Counted from the stretch's first letter, positions 1-10,433 are shown. The stretch: 64,000 nucleotides of DNA from Nitrospirota bacterium (GCA_016235245.1 JACRLO010000032.1:34039-98038); one strand, 5' to 3'. Made by a program: numbers and translations. Notes: generated from the letters alone by a model not told the origin.

Positions 1-3000
1 GGAGCCCACGACCACAGCAGCCGCGGTAACTGCAATCGGCCTGAACCTGACTGCCACGGCCTTGATCAGTGCGGCATTGAGATCACCGCTGTCCCTCCAC
101 TCCATCTGCACAAAATCGATCAGCAGGATCGAGTTCCTTACGATAATGCCGGCAAGTGCTATGAACCCTATCATGGAGGTTGCAGTAAAAAACGCGCCGA
201 ATATCCAATGACCCGGCAGTATGCCGACAAGGGTCAGGGGGATGGGGGCCATAATGATCAGTGGAGTCACGAAGTTTCTGAACCAGGCGACAACAAGGAC
301 ATAGATAAGCACCAGCACAGCGCCAAATGCGATACCCAGATCGCGGAACACCTCATAGGTGATATGCCACTCGCCGTCCCACTTCATGGAATAGCGGTCT
401 TCAAGCCAGGGCTGCTCAGACGAATACTGCTTCAGCTCATACCCTTCGGCAAGTTTAAGGTCTTTGATCTTTTCCTTCATCGTAAGTATTGCGTATGCAG
501 GGCTTTCTGCTGTGCCTGCAACATCACCGGTAACATAAACAACCCGCTTGAGGTTCTTATGGTAAATAGTCTTGTCTTCTACCCCTTCCCGCATCTTCAC
601 CAGTTCTGAAAGGGATATTGGACGGCCATCTGCCGAGGGCATGGTAATTCCACTGAGTGATGCAAGCGTTGACCGCTCACTTATTGGCATCCTCAGGACA
701 AGCTCAACAGGCTCTTTTTCCCTTTCCATGTGTACGAGACCGGCAGACATACCGCTTAAGGCAATTCTGAGGCTCTGAGCCACTGCCTCGGTTGAAATGC
801 CGTGCTGGCCTGCCTTCTCACGATCAACATCAAAGGTGATCTTCTGCTGGTCATCCTCAACATACCAGTCCACATCGACCACACCTTCGGTCTTTTCAAA
901 GATGCTGCGAATGCTTTTTGCAATCTCTGTCTGCCGCTGCAGGTCAGGTCCATACACCTCGGCAACAAGGGTGCTCAGGACAGGAGGTCCCGGGGGTATC
1001 TCTGCCACCTTGAGGCGGGCCTGATACCGGTCGGCAATTTTTTTCAGCTCCGGCCGAAGCCGTTTTGCGATCTCGTGGCTTTGGGCCTTGCGCTCGGACT
1101 TCGGAACGAAATTGACCTGAATATCGGCGACATTGCTGCCAGATCTCATGAAATAGTGTCTGACCAGCCCATTAAAATTGTAGGGCGCTGCAGTCCCGAC
1201 ATAGGTCTGAAAATCCGTCACCTCAACCACGGTCTTGAGATACTCGCCCATCTCCCTGCCAAGCGCTGCGCTCTGTTCCAGCGTTACCCCCTCGGGCATA
1301 TCCACGATCACCTGCAGCTCGCTTTTGTTGTCGAAGGGCAGCATCTTGAGCGTCACTGCCTTCAGCGGAACCAGCACCAGGGAAAGAGCAAGGAGCAGAA
1401 GTACAACCGCAAGGGCAGTGATGCGTTTTTTCTTCTTCTCGATCAACGGTCTGAGCATGCGCTCGTACAACGAGGCAAAGCCACCGGCATCCTCCTGCCC
1501 TTTTCTGTGCGACTCATTGCGCTTGAGATTCCTCAGCACCTTATAGCTCATCCACGGGCTTACGATAAAGGCAATGAGCAGCGAAAAGATCATGGCAGCA
1601 GAGGCGCCGACCGGTATCGGCCGCATATAGGGCCCCATCAGACCGGTAACAAATGCCATTGGCAGAAGCGCTGCAATGACCGCAAAGGTGGCGAGGATCG
1701 TCGGATTACCGACCTCATCGACGGCATATGCCGCAGTAAGCGGATCTATTTTGTGCATCCTGAAGTGACGGTGGATATTTTCGACAACGACAATCGCATC
1801 GTCAACGAGTATGCCGATAGAGAAGATCAGGGCAAAAAGCGTAACCCTGTTCAGGGTATAGCCATAGAGATAATTGATAAGCAGGGTAAGAGACAGCGTA
1901 ACAGGTACGGCCACGCCCACAACAATCGACTCCCTCCAGCCAAGGGCAAGGGCGATGAGGATAACAACCGACAGGGATGCGATAAGGAGATGCTCAAGCA
2001 GCTCGTTGGATTTTTCCTTTGCAGTCTCACCATAGTTTCTTGTTGTTGTTATTTCTATCTCAGACGGTATGGCCTTGCCTTTCAGCGCTTCTATTTTGCG
2101 TATGGCGTCTTCGGCAACCATACTTGCATTTGCGCCTTTCTTTTTTGAGACCGTCAGCGTAACCGCTTCATACTGTCCGGCACGTGAATGGCTGGCCGCG
2201 ATGCCCCGGGATTGGGCAGCAGGACCAAGTCCCATAAAGACATAATCCGCGGGCTCTTCCGGCCCGTCAGTCAATACAGCCACATCCCTGAGGTACACCG
2301 GCCTGTTATTGTTCATACTCACCACGACCGAACCGACCTCTTCCGCATTTTTGAGAAATGTGCCGGTATCAATAAGATATTCCCTGTTGCCTGAGGAAAA
2401 GGCGCCTGAAGGCATCAGAAAATTAGCCTTCTGAAGCATGCCCATGATCTGCCGTGCCGAGAGGCTGTATGCACGCAGGCGGGCAGGGTCAAGGCTGATC
2501 CTTACCTGTCGTTTCTGTCCGCCTATAATTGTTGTTTCCGATACGTCCTTATCCTTCTTGATCTCATTGCAGATCTCCTGCGCAACCCTCCTGAGCTCAT
2601 AGCCGTTATAGCGTTCAGACCAGAGCGTAAATGTCGTAATAGGCACATCGTCAATAGACTTCGGTCTTACCAGCGGCTGGGAAACGCCCGGGGGGATCTT
2701 GTCATAGTTGGACATCAGCTTGTTATACAGCTTCACAAGACTGGCTTCCATATCCTCGCCCACATAGAAGCGCACGATGGTAAGGTTCATTCCGGGCTTA
2801 GCTATGGAGTACACATACTCAACGCCCTTGATCTCCCAAAGGAATTTCTCCATGGGCTTTGTAACCCGTTCTTCAACCTCTTTTGCCGATGCTCCGGGAT
2901 AGGTGACCATCACGTCGATCATCGGAACGACAATCTGGGGCTCTTCTTCGCGCGGAGTAACCATAACGGCAAAGACGCCAAGGAGCAGTGATGCCATAAC

Positions 3001-3069
3001 GATCAACGGCGTCAGCTTTGACTGAATAAAAGCCTTTGCGATCTTCCCTGATATTCCTATAGCCTTCAT
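1..3069 (-). CDS. RND efflux transporter permease (AcrB/HAE1-like), 3' end cut by window edge
   Basis: Inner-membrane proton-driven pump of a tripartite efflux system. I translated the minus strand from the ATG at 3067-3069; it stays open for 1023 codons to the window edge, so about 30-60 C-terminal residues are missing. An N-terminal transmembrane helix is followed by a porter region containing EEEPQI and the [10 protein letters not shown] motif. The TM4 region reads [17 protein letters not shown]; the paired Asp residues are the proton-relay signature of drug-type (HAE) rather than metal-type RND pumps. It lies 37 nt downstream of the adaptor gene and completes the set with the TolC gene, all behind an ArsR regulator. 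The substrate cannot be read from sequence. Family call is certain; the drug versus metal assignment is inference. Confidence 0.93.
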   Translation of the reverse strand, partial: MKAIGISGKIAKAFIQSKLTPLIVMASLLLGVFAVMVTPREEEPQIVVPMIDVMVTYPGASAKEVEERVTKPMEKFLWEIKGVEYVYSIAKPGMNLTIVRFYVGEDMEASLVKLYNKLMSNYDKIPPGVSQPLVRPKSIDDVPITTFTLWSERYNGYELRRVAQEICNEIKKDKDVSETTIIGGQKRQVRISLDPARLRAYSLSARQIMGMLQKANFLMPSGAFSSGNREYLIDTGTFLKNAEEVGSVVVSMNNNRPVYLRDVAVLTDGPEEPADYVFMGLGPAAQSRGIAASHSRAGQYEAVTLTVSKKKGANASMVAEDAIRKIEALKGKAIPSEIEITTTRNYGETAKEKSNELLEHLLIASLSVVILIALALGWRESIVVGVAVPVTLSLTLLINYLYGYTLNRVTLFALIFSIGILVDDAIVVVENIHRHFRMHKIDPLTAAYAVDEVGNPTILATFAVIAALLPMAFVTGLMGPYMRPIPVGASAAMIFSLLIAFIVSPWMSYKVLRNLKRNESHRKGQEDAGGFASLYERMLRPLIEKKKKRITALAVVLLLLALSLVLVPLKAVTLKMLPFDNKSELQVIVDMPEGVTLEQSAALGREMGEYLKTVVEVTDFQTYVGTAAPYNFNGLVRHYFMRSGSNVADIQVNFVPKSERKAQSHEIAKRLRPELKKIADRYQARLKVAEIPPGPPVLSTLVAEVYGPDLQRQTEIAKSIRSIFEKTEGVVDVDWYVEDDQQKITFDVDREKAGQHGISTEAVAQSLRIALSGMSAGLVHMEREKEPVELVLRMPISERSTLASLSGITMPSADGRPISLSELVKMREGVEDKTIYHKNLKRVVYVTGDVAGTAESPAYAILTMKEKIKDLKLAEGYELKQYSSEQPWLEDRYSMKWDGEWHITYEVFRDLGIAFGAVLVLIYVLVVAWFRNFVTPLIIMAPIPLTLVGILPGHWIFGAFFTATSMIGFIALAGIIVRNSILLIDFVQMEWRDSGDLNAALIKAVAVRFRPIAVTAAAVVVGS

Positions 3070-3106
3070 ATTCATTCCTTACCGGGAAACCAAAGAGGAT
3101 TTCCCA

Positions 3107-4180
3107 CTACTGTTTAACAATGCCGCCATCTATCGCCTTTTCAACGTTGTCCACGATGATTCTTTCATTGGGGTTCAGTCCTGAGAGGACCTCGACCATT
3201 TCGCCATATACCCTGCCGGCGCGGATCAGTCTGTACGTCACGATCGAATTGGCATCCACAACATAGACACCCGTAAGCTGCCCTTTTCCGACAATCGCCT
3301 TTTTACTGACCAGCAAGGCCTCTTTCTTCCCCACAGGGATAGAAATCTTGCCATAGGAGCCGTTCCTCAGGCCTTCGCCGCTGATTGCGATCTTTACAGG
3401 AAATGTCCTTGTCATCGGATCGACAGAGGGAACAACCTCGGTGATAACACCTTGTATTTCCCTGCCCATGGTTTCGATGAAGATCCTTGCCTCCATTCCC
3501 TGCTTCACCTTGCCTGCAAGCTTCTCATCAAGGTTCGCCTCCACCCTGTATCCTGAGGTATCTTCAATCGTAAAGAGCGGCATTCCCGGCACTGCTGTAC
3601 TGCCAAGATCTATCTTCTTTTCCATAACAACGCCTGATACAGGGGCAGTCACACGGGTAAATCCCTGATACACGCGGGCCTCCTGATGCATTGCCCGGGC
3701 CCTCTCATATTCCAGGTCTGCCACTTTCTTCTGCGTCTCGACCTGGTCAAGTTCCTGTCCGGTGAGCGCCCTGTCGTCATGGAGTTTTTTGTACCTCTGA
3801 TATGTGACATCCGCCAGTGACATCTGCTGTTTTGCGGCCTCAACACCTTTCTCTGCCGCCCTGACCCTCTGAACCAGATCACTGTCATCAACGGTCGCCA
3901 GCACCTGACCGGCATGCACCCTGTCGCCCTCTTTTACCCTGAGTGAGGTGATCGTACCCATCATACGGCTGGCCACAATGCTCGTGGTCTTTGCCTTCAC
4001 TGTTGCTGATGTCTCAATATATTCATCTGCCTGCGACAGCTTCACTGTCTCGATTGTTACACCTGCAACCTGCGGCCGCTTGATCTCAACTGACTCCTTA
4101 CCTGCCTTACCTTTGCAGCCCGAAAGCATTGCAGCCAGCGCAAACAGCAGCAGCATTGTGATAATACCGAAACGCTTCAT
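3107..4180 (-). CDS. RND efflux periplasmic adaptor (membrane fusion protein), lipoprotein
   Basis: Periplasmic adaptor linking the RND pump to the TolC channel. The ATG at 4180 is preferred because AGGAGAG lies just before it; an ATG five codons upstream (4195) would overlap the TolC gene by ATGA. The N-terminus is a lipoprotein signal peptide with lipobox LSGC, so the mature protein should be anchored to the inner membrane. Next come a biotinyl-lipoyl-like half motif (GDRVHAGQVLATV), an alpha-helical hairpin (about residues 100-160, rich in Ala, Glu and Gln), the second lipoyl half and a beta-barrel region with the TAPVSGVV motif. The length of about 357 aa is normal for the family. Order TolC, adaptor, pump suggests co-transcription. 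Confidence 0.93.
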   Translation of the reverse strand: MKRFGIITMLLLFALAAMLSGCKGKAGKESVEIKRPQVAGVTIETVKLSQADEYIETSATVKAKTTSIVASRMMGTITSLRVKEGDRVHAGQVLATVDDSDLVQRVRAAEKGVEAAKQQMSLADVTYQRYKKLHDDRALTGQELDQVETQKKVADLEYERARAMHQEARVYQGFTRVTAPVSGVVMEKKIDLGSTAVPGMPLFTIEDTSGYRVEANLDEKLAGKVKQGMEARIFIETMGREIQGVITEVVPSVDPMTRTFPVKIAISGEGLRNGSYGKISIPVGKKEALLVSKKAIVGKGQLTGVYVVDANSIVTYRLIRAGRVYGEMVEVLSGLNPNERIIVDNVEKAIDGGIVKQ

Positions 4181-4191
4181 ATGGTCTCTCC

Positions 4192-5538
4192 TCATCTTTC
4201 TATATCCAGGTCTTTCATAATCGTTCCGCTTTCATAGCTGAGCCTTGCAATAGCAGTGAGATAGGATGCCTCTTTTGCCACAACATCAGCCCGCACAGCA
4301 TCAAGGCTGCTCTGCACGTCAAGCATATCGACTGCAGCGGCAAGATTATTTTCATAGCGCACCGTCACCAGTCTTCTGCCCTCCTCTGCCGAGGCAAGAT
4401 TTGCCTTTGCAAGCTCAAGTCCTTTGCGAGCCTCCTCCACAGAAAGATATGCCTCATATATTGCAAACGATATCCGCTTTTTCATGCCATCGAGGTATTC
4501 TCCGGCCTCTGCCAGTTTGTGCTTTGCCTTGCTCCGTTCTGCTTCACGCCTGAGACCGTCAAAAATTTCCCACCGCAGGAATGCCATAACCTGCCAGCTT
4601 TGACCTTCTTCTCCAAGGACGGCCCTATGGCTGTTCAACTGATATGAGCCGCCAATGCCGATTGTGGGAAGATATGATGCATCTGCCATCTTCAGGTTAT
4701 TTTCTGCATTGGTATGCCGTGCTTCCAGGGCCTTCAGGTCCTTTCGTGTCAGAGCCATATTCTCATAATACGCAAGGTCTTTCAGCTCAAGCGATGGCCG
4801 CTGGTCTGTCACGTTAATGGACGAAGTCAGTCCGAGCATCAACCCGAGCGCACGTCCTGCCACCTTCATATTCTTTTCTGCAGAAACCTTCCGTTCTTCC
4901 GCAGTTCTCAGTGCTACCTGGGCCCTCAGCATATCAGAGTACAGGCCAAGGCCGGCGTTATTTCTGCTTTCCGATATCCGAAGATGCTCCTTTGCGTCTT
5001 CAATCCCTTTTTCTGCGACAGATACATAAGCACGCGCTGTCTGCGAATCAAGATAGGTCTTAAAAACCGAGAAAACAACCTCATCTTTGTTGCGCTCAAC
5101 GTCCTGCCCTTTGGCCTCAAATTCCTTTCTGCTCATCTTCAGGCCGATATACGCCTTTGGTGCAAAAACAGCCTGTTCAAAAGATACGCTTGACTGAAAA
5201 TCAGACACAGGCTGGGGGTTGTTGAGTGATGGTATGGCAAAGTCCGTCATCGCAAATCGCTCCTGATTCAGCTTTGCCATAAACGCATAGGTCGGATTAT
5301 TGGTCCGCATGAACCGCTCTTCAAAGCCGATACGGGGAAGCAGGAAACTCCGTGCAATACGTATGTCCTCTTTTACGGCAAACAGTGCATGTTCATTGGC
5401 CCTGATCTCAGGATTGCCCTTCAAAGCCTGCTGCAGGGCATCGTGAAGGGAAATAACCTTCCCCTCTGCAAAAGCCTCTGTATATAATCCCAGGAGAAGA
5501 ACAGCAATTATCCATATCCATTTTCTGCTCATGCGCAT
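4192..5538 (-). CDS. TolC family outer membrane efflux protein
   Basis: Outer-membrane channel of the tripartite pump. The chosen start is the ATG at 5538 (MRMSRKW), placed by GGAGGAAGGA a few bases upstream; it overlaps the end of the ArsR gene. A signal peptide with core IWIIAVLLLGLYTEAFA leads into two outer-membrane efflux protein repeats rich in long alpha-helices (for example VALRTAEERKVSAEKNMK and ANLASAEEGRRLV). About 448 aa is usual for TolC-like proteins. The stop codon overlaps the upstream candidate start of the adaptor gene, which supports translational coupling. The substrate is unknown. Confidence 0.92.
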   Translation of the reverse strand: MRMSRKWIWIIAVLLLGLYTEAFAEGKVISLHDALQQALKGNPEIRANEHALFAVKEDIRIARSFLLPRIGFEERFMRTNNPTYAFMAKLNQERFAMTDFAIPSLNNPQPVSDFQSSVSFEQAVFAPKAYIGLKMSRKEFEAKGQDVERNKDEVVFSVFKTYLDSQTARAYVSVAEKGIEDAKEHLRISESRNNAGLGLYSDMLRAQVALRTAEERKVSAEKNMKVAGRALGLMLGLTSSINVTDQRPSLELKDLAYYENMALTRKDLKALEARHTNAENNLKMADASYLPTIGIGGSYQLNSHRAVLGEEGQSWQVMAFLRWEIFDGLRREAERSKAKHKLAEAGEYLDGMKKRISFAIYEAYLSVEEARKGLELAKANLASAEEGRRLVTVRYENNLAAAVDMLDVQSSLDAVRADVVAKEASYLTAIARLSYESGTIMKDLDIER

Positions 5539-5539
5539 T

Positions 5540-5959
5540 TCAGTCCTTCCTCCACGATTCATTTGCTGACCTCTTTGGCTTTCTCTGCATGAATTCCTTC
5601 AGCGTCTTCATATCGCATTTCCCGGCCTTCTTCTGAAATTCCTCGCAGTCTTTCAGGGAATGGAGATCACCCGAGAACGTTTCATCAGCTCCGGTCAACT
5701 CCTGCAGCAGCTCTATCACTTTCTTTTGGGACTGATGCATCTCCTTATTCAGCGAATAAAAGACCAGTTTGCCGTCTTTGCGTTCTTTCAAAAGACCGGC
5801 ACTGTTCAGCATGGCGAGGTTATGCGACACAAGGGGCTGGGCTATGCCGAGAACACCCATGATCTGGCAGACGCAGAGTTCTTTGCGCGCCATGAGCATC
5901 AGGATCCTCAGCCGGGTCTCGTCAGAAAGGAGCTTCAGAAATTTTGCCGTGCTTAACAT
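5540..5959 (-). CDS. ArsR/SmtB family winged-helix transcriptional regulator
   Basis: DNA-binding repressor expected to control the efflux operon just downstream. The core SDETRLRILMLMARKELCVC is the alpha1-alpha2 and metal-site region of ArsR proteins; the CVC pair matches the classical As(III)/Sb(III) alpha3 site, though other ligands are possible. The recognition helix region is IAQPLVSHNLAMLNSAGLL, followed by the beta-wing DGKLVFYSLN. A C-terminal extension of about 60 residues carries two further Cys. An in-frame upstream start at 6028 exists, but the family begins at MLSTAKFLKLLSD, so 5959 is used. No Shine-Dalgarno precedes it and the start codon touches a dyad, which suggests tight autoregulation. 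Confidence 0.85.
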   Translation of the reverse strand: MLSTAKFLKLLSDETRLRILMLMARKELCVCQIMGVLGIAQPLVSHNLAMLNSAGLLKERKDGKLVFYSLNKEMHQSQKKVIELLQELTGADETFSGDLHSLKDCEEFQKKAGKCDMKTLKEFMQRKPKRSANESWRKD

Positions 5960-5987
5960 ATGTATAGTTAAACATACGTTAATATGA
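5957..5987 (-). promoter_or_regulatory. Putative ArsR operator overlapping the regulator start
   Basis: AT-rich stretch at the start of the arsR-like gene with an inverted repeat TATGT (5959-5963), 8-nt spacer, ACATA (5972-5976), plus a CATATG palindrome at 5957-5962. Position and dyad symmetry fit an autoregulatory ArsR site. It is short and imperfect, so confidence is limited. Confidence 0.35.
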
Positions 5988-6141
5988 TTGTCAAGCGATT
6001 TATTGACCTTGCAACTGTTGAATTGCAATGCTGAGGGTAATTTGCGAGCAGCTATGTTTTTACGAAAAAACTGAGGGGTTCAGGGGCATGGACGTAATCA
6101 TGCATAATTCAGCAGGCAAACTTCACCGCAGCCTCACTTCC

Positions 6142-6681
6142 TCACCCAGTCGGCTGGTCGAGATGGCCCTCGCGGATCACCTTGTATTCTCCGGTAGAAA
6201 TACTGAGGTTGTATACACTGAAGTTCGTCCGGATATCAAAGCCCTCATAATGCACTGCAAGGTTAATGGCGGCAGAGCCCTCGCTGCCTGACTGGATGCG
6301 GTGGAATACATTGCGCGGCCATGAAATTACTGCGCCGCCCACATAGATCACCTGCCCGTTCTTCATGACCTGATGAGGCGTTACGGTGAACTGCTCTATC
6401 CTGCCATGCTTCGGCGTATAGATCTCCATATGCCGCGTTCCAGAGAGCACAATCAGGTTGTCGTCCTGAAAGGGGTGCATGTACCATGGCCGTTCAACAG
6501 GACCGACCGGACCGGGAGAGACCGCATTGCCTTCGTGGATCACACGGTCCATGGCATCGATACGGGGAAGAAGGCCGATCGGAACAAAGTCAAAGGTCAC
6601 GCTCTGCGTCTTCCGAAAAATCTTAAGGGGCATGATTCTATACAGTCCCGGAACTTCTTCGATAATAGTATCTACCGTCAT
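6142..6681 (-). CDS. Conserved cupin-like protein of unknown function
   Basis: A 179-aa soluble protein that I do not recognise as a named family. GGGAGG lies upstream of the ATG at 6681. The pattern of beta-strands with WYMHPFQDDNLIVLSGTRHMEIY in the first half (HPFQDD resembling a cupin motif) and VISWPRNVFHRIQSG (PxxxFHRI, cupin motif-2-like) in the second suggests a single-domain cupin, possibly metal binding. No signal peptide or membrane segment is visible. It stands upstream of arsR on the same strand, about 180 nt away, and is divergent from the pseudouridine synthase gene. Function not assigned. Confidence 0.75.
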   Translation of the reverse strand: MTVDTIIEEVPGLYRIMPLKIFRKTQSVTFDFVPIGLLPRIDAMDRVIHEGNAVSPGPVGPVERPWYMHPFQDDNLIVLSGTRHMEIYTPKHGRIEQFTVTPHQVMKNGQVIYVGGAVISWPRNVFHRIQSGSEGSAAINLAVHYEGFDIRTNFSVYNLSISTGEYKVIREGHLDQPTG

Positions 6682-6799
6682 GACACGTTACCTCCCTATG
6701 CAAGTCTATGCCACTATTGTATCACCTCCCGCCAGCTAATGGATTATATGCGCGTCGCAAGAGAGCCAAAGCCCTGCCTTTTACGGTAAAATTACGATC

Positions 6800-7738
6800 A
6801 TGGCTGAGACTACGTTTCATATTAATGCAGAAGACGCCGGAAAACGTCTTGATCTGCTGGTGTCGGAGCTTTCAGGACTGACCCGTTCACAGGTGCAGAG
6901 ACTGATCGAAAAAGAGATGCTGAGTGTCAACGGAAACCCCTCCAGGGCCAACTATAAGGCCCATACAGATGATCTGATCCATGTCTCCATTGTTGAAGAG
7001 AACGAAGAGCTGCTGCCGGAGAATCTGCCTGTCGAGGTTCTGTATTGCGATGATTTTTTGATGGTGGTGAACAAACCGGCAGGCATGGTCGTGTACCCGG
7101 CAGCAGGCCACAGCAGCGGCACTCTTATGAATGCGATCGCATTCCATGCGAAGAAGCTCGCCACAATCGGCGGCCCCCTCAGGCCGGGCGTTGTGCATAG
7201 ACTCGACAAAGAGACCTCAGGCGTTATGGTTGTGGCGCTCGACGACAAGGCGTACTATGATCTTGTTGAACAGTTCAGAAAACGGACCATGAGCAGGCGA
7301 TACAAAACGCTCATCTTCGGCACTCTTAAAGAAGACAGCGGAGAGATATCCCTGAGGATCGGCAGGTCAGAGTCTGACAGAAAAAAGATGTCCACGCACT
7401 CAAAAAGAGGTAAAGAGGCGGTCACGACCTGGAGAGTGGTTGAGCGTTATCGATCAGGTTCGCTGATCGAGGCAAAGCTCGGCACCGGAAGGACCCACCA
7501 GATCCGTGTGCATTTCGCATCCATCGGCCATCCTGTGCTGGGCGACAAGACCTATGGTTCGAAGATTTCACTGGAAATCGGCAGAAAGAGGATAGTCTTT
7601 CCCCGCCAGATGCTCCATGCCGAACTCCTCGGTTTCACCCACCCTGTCACAAAGGAATGGCTCGAATTCAGAACACCTGTGCCACAGGATATGGAGGAGA
7701 AGATCAGCGAGTTGCGCAATGGAATATCGTTGTCATAA
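6800..7738 (+). CDS. RluA family pseudouridine synthase (RluD-like)
   Basis: Converts uridine to pseudouridine in RNA, most likely 23S rRNA. An N-terminal S4 RNA-binding domain (about residues 15-75, with SGLTRSQVQRLIEKEMLSVNG) is followed by the catalytic domain. The motif GVVHRLDKETSGVMVVA contains the catalytic Asp136. Later motifs are RYKTLIFG and the GTGRTHQIRVH strand, both standard in the RluA group. At 312 aa the length is typical. The ATG at 6800 gives the complete S4 domain, but no strong ribosome-binding site is seen. The stop lies 20 nt inside the next gene, so the two are probably co-translated. Confidence 0.93.
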   Translation: MAETTFHINAEDAGKRLDLLVSELSGLTRSQVQRLIEKEMLSVNGNPSRANYKAHTDDLIHVSIVEENEELLPENLPVEVLYCDDFLMVVNKPAGMVVYPAAGHSSGTLMNAIAFHAKKLATIGGPLRPGVVHRLDKETSGVMVVALDDKAYYDLVEQFRKRTMSRRYKTLIFGTLKEDSGEISLRIGRSESDRKKMSTHSKRGKEAVTTWRVVERYRSGSLIEAKLGTGRTHQIRVHFASIGHPVLGDKTYGSKISLEIGRKRIVFPRQMLHAELLGFTHPVTKEWLEFRTPVPQDMEEKISELRNGISLS

Positions 7739-9953
7739 GAATACAGGACTGGCTTCAAAATCTTTCCTGGGCATACTCCTGTTTCTGTTTGTTGTTTCAT
7801 GTAACACTCAGTATATTGTGCAGCACGATGCAGCAGAGCAGACCGTACCAAATCTTTATTGCAGTATGCTCAATATACCCCAAAGGCCCCATGCTCTCAT
7901 AGAGCCAAAACCGTATCTCGGCATCCATATAGCATCCGTAGTATTTGAGCAGACGCTGTATCCCGCCTGCACCGAAAAACGTTTTATACAGGCCGCAGGC
8001 ATAGTCGCCGGGAGCCCTGCCGCAAAGGCAGGGATCAAAGAAAAGGATATAATTCTGTCGTTCAATGGCGTTCCTGCCTGTTATAACGAAGGACAGATTC
8101 CGGATGACTTCAAAAGATCGGTTGAACAACAGACAATCGGGGTTCCGGTCCGAATGGAAATCCAGAGCAATGACCAGCGGTTTTCTATCACTGCACTACC
8201 CGAGGCAAGACCGATGCATCAGCAGCCTGAGGCGAAACATCCTGAGATAGGGCAGTGCCAGACGCAACCGTCGCTGCTGCAGCAGCAATTAGATGCCAAA
8301 AATATCATGCCGATGTTCAACAATATTATTGATGAGCTGTACATCCGGTCTAACATTAACCACAACCCCGGCTCAGCCCATAACAGTGAATCCGATCCGC
8401 TGCAGCTGAAAGAGGTGACGTATGCCCTGCGCCACCCGCTGTCTGTCGGAGTTGCAGGCAGGGAGTTGTCGCAGCGAATTATCGATGCTGCCCGAAATAA
8501 TCAACTGCTGCAAGGAGCAGCCGCACTGCTCGATATGGAACTGCCTTTTTCAAAACCGCAGGCTGAAATAAGTTTTCCTATACTGCTTCAGATTATGGAC
8601 GAGGCAAAAAGCGGCATTGAAAAGGCATTGAGCAATCTTTCTCCTGAAGAAAAGGCCCTGCTGAGGGAAAAGGCCATAGATCCTTGGAATAGCAAGCAGT
8701 GGAGCAGGACATTGGCGATCTCGGCAAAGGTGGACCGCGCAGGATTATTCGGGGCATTATCTCCCCTGCTCTCTTTCCTGACACCTGAGAATCTGCCGCT
8801 GCTTAAAGAAGATCTCATGAGGCGTTTTGGTGCCGGCAGCGGTCCGATCCTGTACGATGCAACGACCAGCCTGGGCCGGGTGATCGTCGGCGGCATCGGG
8901 CCGAACGTTTATACGGAGGACGCAGCTTTAATACTGGACCTCGGGGGCGATGATCTCTACCTTAATAATGCCGGAGGTACGCGGCCTGGCATGCCCGTAG
9001 CACTTGTGATTGACTGGGGAGGGAACAACCAGTATATAAGCAGAGAGAATTTTTCGCAGGGCGCCGGATTGCTGGGTGGCGGCCTTCTTCTCGATCTGGG
9101 TCAGGATGCTACGTTCAGTTCATTGGACGGAAGTCAGGGCGCAGGCTTTTGGGGTCTTGGCCTTCTCTATCATGGCAGCGGCAAGGCAGCATATCAGGCG
9201 AGAAGATATTCGCAGGGCACAGGACAGATGGGAATAGGCATGCTTATCTGCGGAAGAGGCGACGATCATTACAGCTGTTCATTCGGCGGACAGGGGCTCG
9301 GTCTTTTCGGCGGTGCCGGACTGCTGATAGACCAAGCCGGTGACGACACGTATCAGTTGGGCGGCCTGGAACCGGATTTCCGCGACCCGGGAAAATCGAC
9401 CGTGAGCATGGGCCAGGGGTTCGGGAGGGGACTGCGTCCTGACAAGACTCAGGAGGGTGTGCCGGGCGGTATCGGTATGCTCATTGATCAGAAAGGAAAC
9501 GATCGATATATTGCGGATTACTTTGCGCAGGGCGCGTCGTATTACTATGGTCTCGGCATACTCCGCGATCTGTCCGGTGACGACCAGTATCTATCCGGCC
9601 GCTACTCACAGGGAGCAGGGATTCATTCTTCCATCGGGTTCCTTCTCGATGAAGGAGGCAATGACTCTTATTATGCCTCCTTTGGCGTAGCACAGGGGCT
9701 GGGACATGATTTCGGCATCGGCGTTCTCGAAGACAGTGGCGGGAACAACCGTTTTTGGGGAGGAACCCTCGTGCAGGGCGCAGCCACAAATGGCAGCATC
9801 GGCATATTAATTGATCTGTCCGAAAATGGGCAGAGGATGTCTGTCAGCAACGCTCAGGCCTACGCTCAGGAAGAAAACAGCATCGGGCTGATGATCAGCA
9901 AGGCTCCCGGAAGCGATGCAGCCGCAATAACGACAGGAATAAAGAAGCACTGA
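7719..9953 (+). CDS. Lipoprotein with PDZ domain and GGDD-type tandem repeats
   Basis: The start is taken at the ATG at 7719, which overlaps the end of the upstream gene by 20 nt, because it gives a clean lipoprotein signal peptide with lipobox VVSC (Cys28). A PDZ-like domain follows (about residues 60-145, AAGIVAGSPAAKAGIKEKDI), with a Gln-rich linker and a helical middle section. The C-terminal half (about 405-720) is an array of roughly ten repeats of 23-35 residues alternating a G-G-N/D-D-x-Y turn (LDLGGDDLYL, QAGDDTYQL, LSGDDQYLSG) with a SQGAG-x-x-G-x-G-x-L-x-D strand. This looks like a solenoid of beta structure, perhaps ion binding at the Asp turns. The protein should face the periplasm or surface. 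No enzymatic motif is seen; the architecture is unusual. Confidence 0.85.
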   Translation: MEYRCHKNTGLASKSFLGILLFLFVVSCNTQYIVQHDAAEQTVPNLYCSMLNIPQRPHALIEPKPYLGIHIASVVFEQTLYPACTEKRFIQAAGIVAGSPAAKAGIKEKDIILSFNGVPACYNEGQIPDDFKRSVEQQTIGVPVRMEIQSNDQRFSITALPEARPMHQQPEAKHPEIGQCQTQPSLLQQQLDAKNIMPMFNNIIDELYIRSNINHNPGSAHNSESDPLQLKEVTYALRHPLSVGVAGRELSQRIIDAARNNQLLQGAAALLDMELPFSKPQAEISFPILLQIMDEAKSGIEKALSNLSPEEKALLREKAIDPWNSKQWSRTLAISAKVDRAGLFGALSPLLSFLTPENLPLLKEDLMRRFGAGSGPILYDATTSLGRVIVGGIGPNVYTEDAALILDLGGDDLYLNNAGGTRPGMPVALVIDWGGNNQYISRENFSQGAGLLGGGLLLDLGQDATFSSLDGSQGAGFWGLGLLYHGSGKAAYQARRYSQGTGQMGIGMLICGRGDDHYSCSFGGQGLGLFGGAGLLIDQAGDDTYQLGGLEPDFRDPGKSTVSMGQGFGRGLRPDKTQEGVPGGIGMLIDQKGNDRYIADYFAQGASYYYGLGILRDLSGDDQYLSGRYSQGAGIHSSIGFLLDEGGNDSYYASFGVAQGLGHDFGIGVLEDSGGNNRFWGGTLVQGAATNGSIGILIDLSENGQRMSVSNAQAYAQEENSIGLMISKAPGSDAAAITTGIKKH

Positions 9954-9989
9954 ATCAGCCAGGACCGGACTTCAGCAACAGGAGTATGC

Positions 9990-10433
9990 ATGAAAATAGC
10001 TGCCATCTCAGGACTGCTCATCTGCTTTGTTCTGTTCATGGCATCAAACAGTTTTTCAGCCCCGCTGCCGCGGTTCGAACCTGTGGATCTTTCCGGCACC
10101 ATCTCTGATGTCCGCTGGTTCCCTGAGAAGTCGGTTATGGGTACACCCGGCATGTCAGGCAGTGCAGGGAAGGACCGCACCTTTCCTGCCCACTTCATCG
10201 TAGAACTGAATAATGCAGAAGGCGTAGACCGCGAAACAGCCGGACGGCTCTCCTATTTCGTTGCAGGAGAAAGGTCTAAAGGCAGGAAGGACTCCACAAT
10301 GTTTCTGCAGCTCGATCACCGTGACAGAAACTTTCTGCAGAAGGGCATGGAGATACGCATCAGGGGCTACACGGTAAGAGGGGATGAAGGCGGAACCTGG
10401 ACCTCATACAAAAAGATCGAGGTCCTGCCCTAA
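9990..10433 (+). CDS. Small exported protein of unknown function
   Basis: A 147-aa protein with an N-terminal signal peptide (core AAISGLLICFVLFMASNSFSA, cleavage probably after FSA). The mature part has a beta-rich pattern: VDLSGTISDVRWFPEK near the start and GMEIRIRGYTVRGDEGG near the end, resembling a small OB-like or beta-barrel domain. No catalytic motif is seen. It begins 36 nt after the PDZ-repeat lipoprotein gene on the same strand and may be co-transcribed with it. Not recognised as a named family. Confidence 0.75.
   Translation: MKIAAISGLLICFVLFMASNSFSAPLPRFEPVDLSGTISDVRWFPEKSVMGTPGMSGSAGKDRTFPAHFIVELNNAEGVDRETAGRLSYFVAGERSKGRKDSTMFLQLDHRDRNFLQKGMEIRIRGYTVRGDEGGTWTSYKKIEVLP

Noticed and set aside
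802..2148. 448-codon plus-strand open frame
   Set aside because: It is antisense to the RND permease, whose minus-strand frame is open to the edge and carries clear family motifs; the plus-strand product has no recognisable domain.
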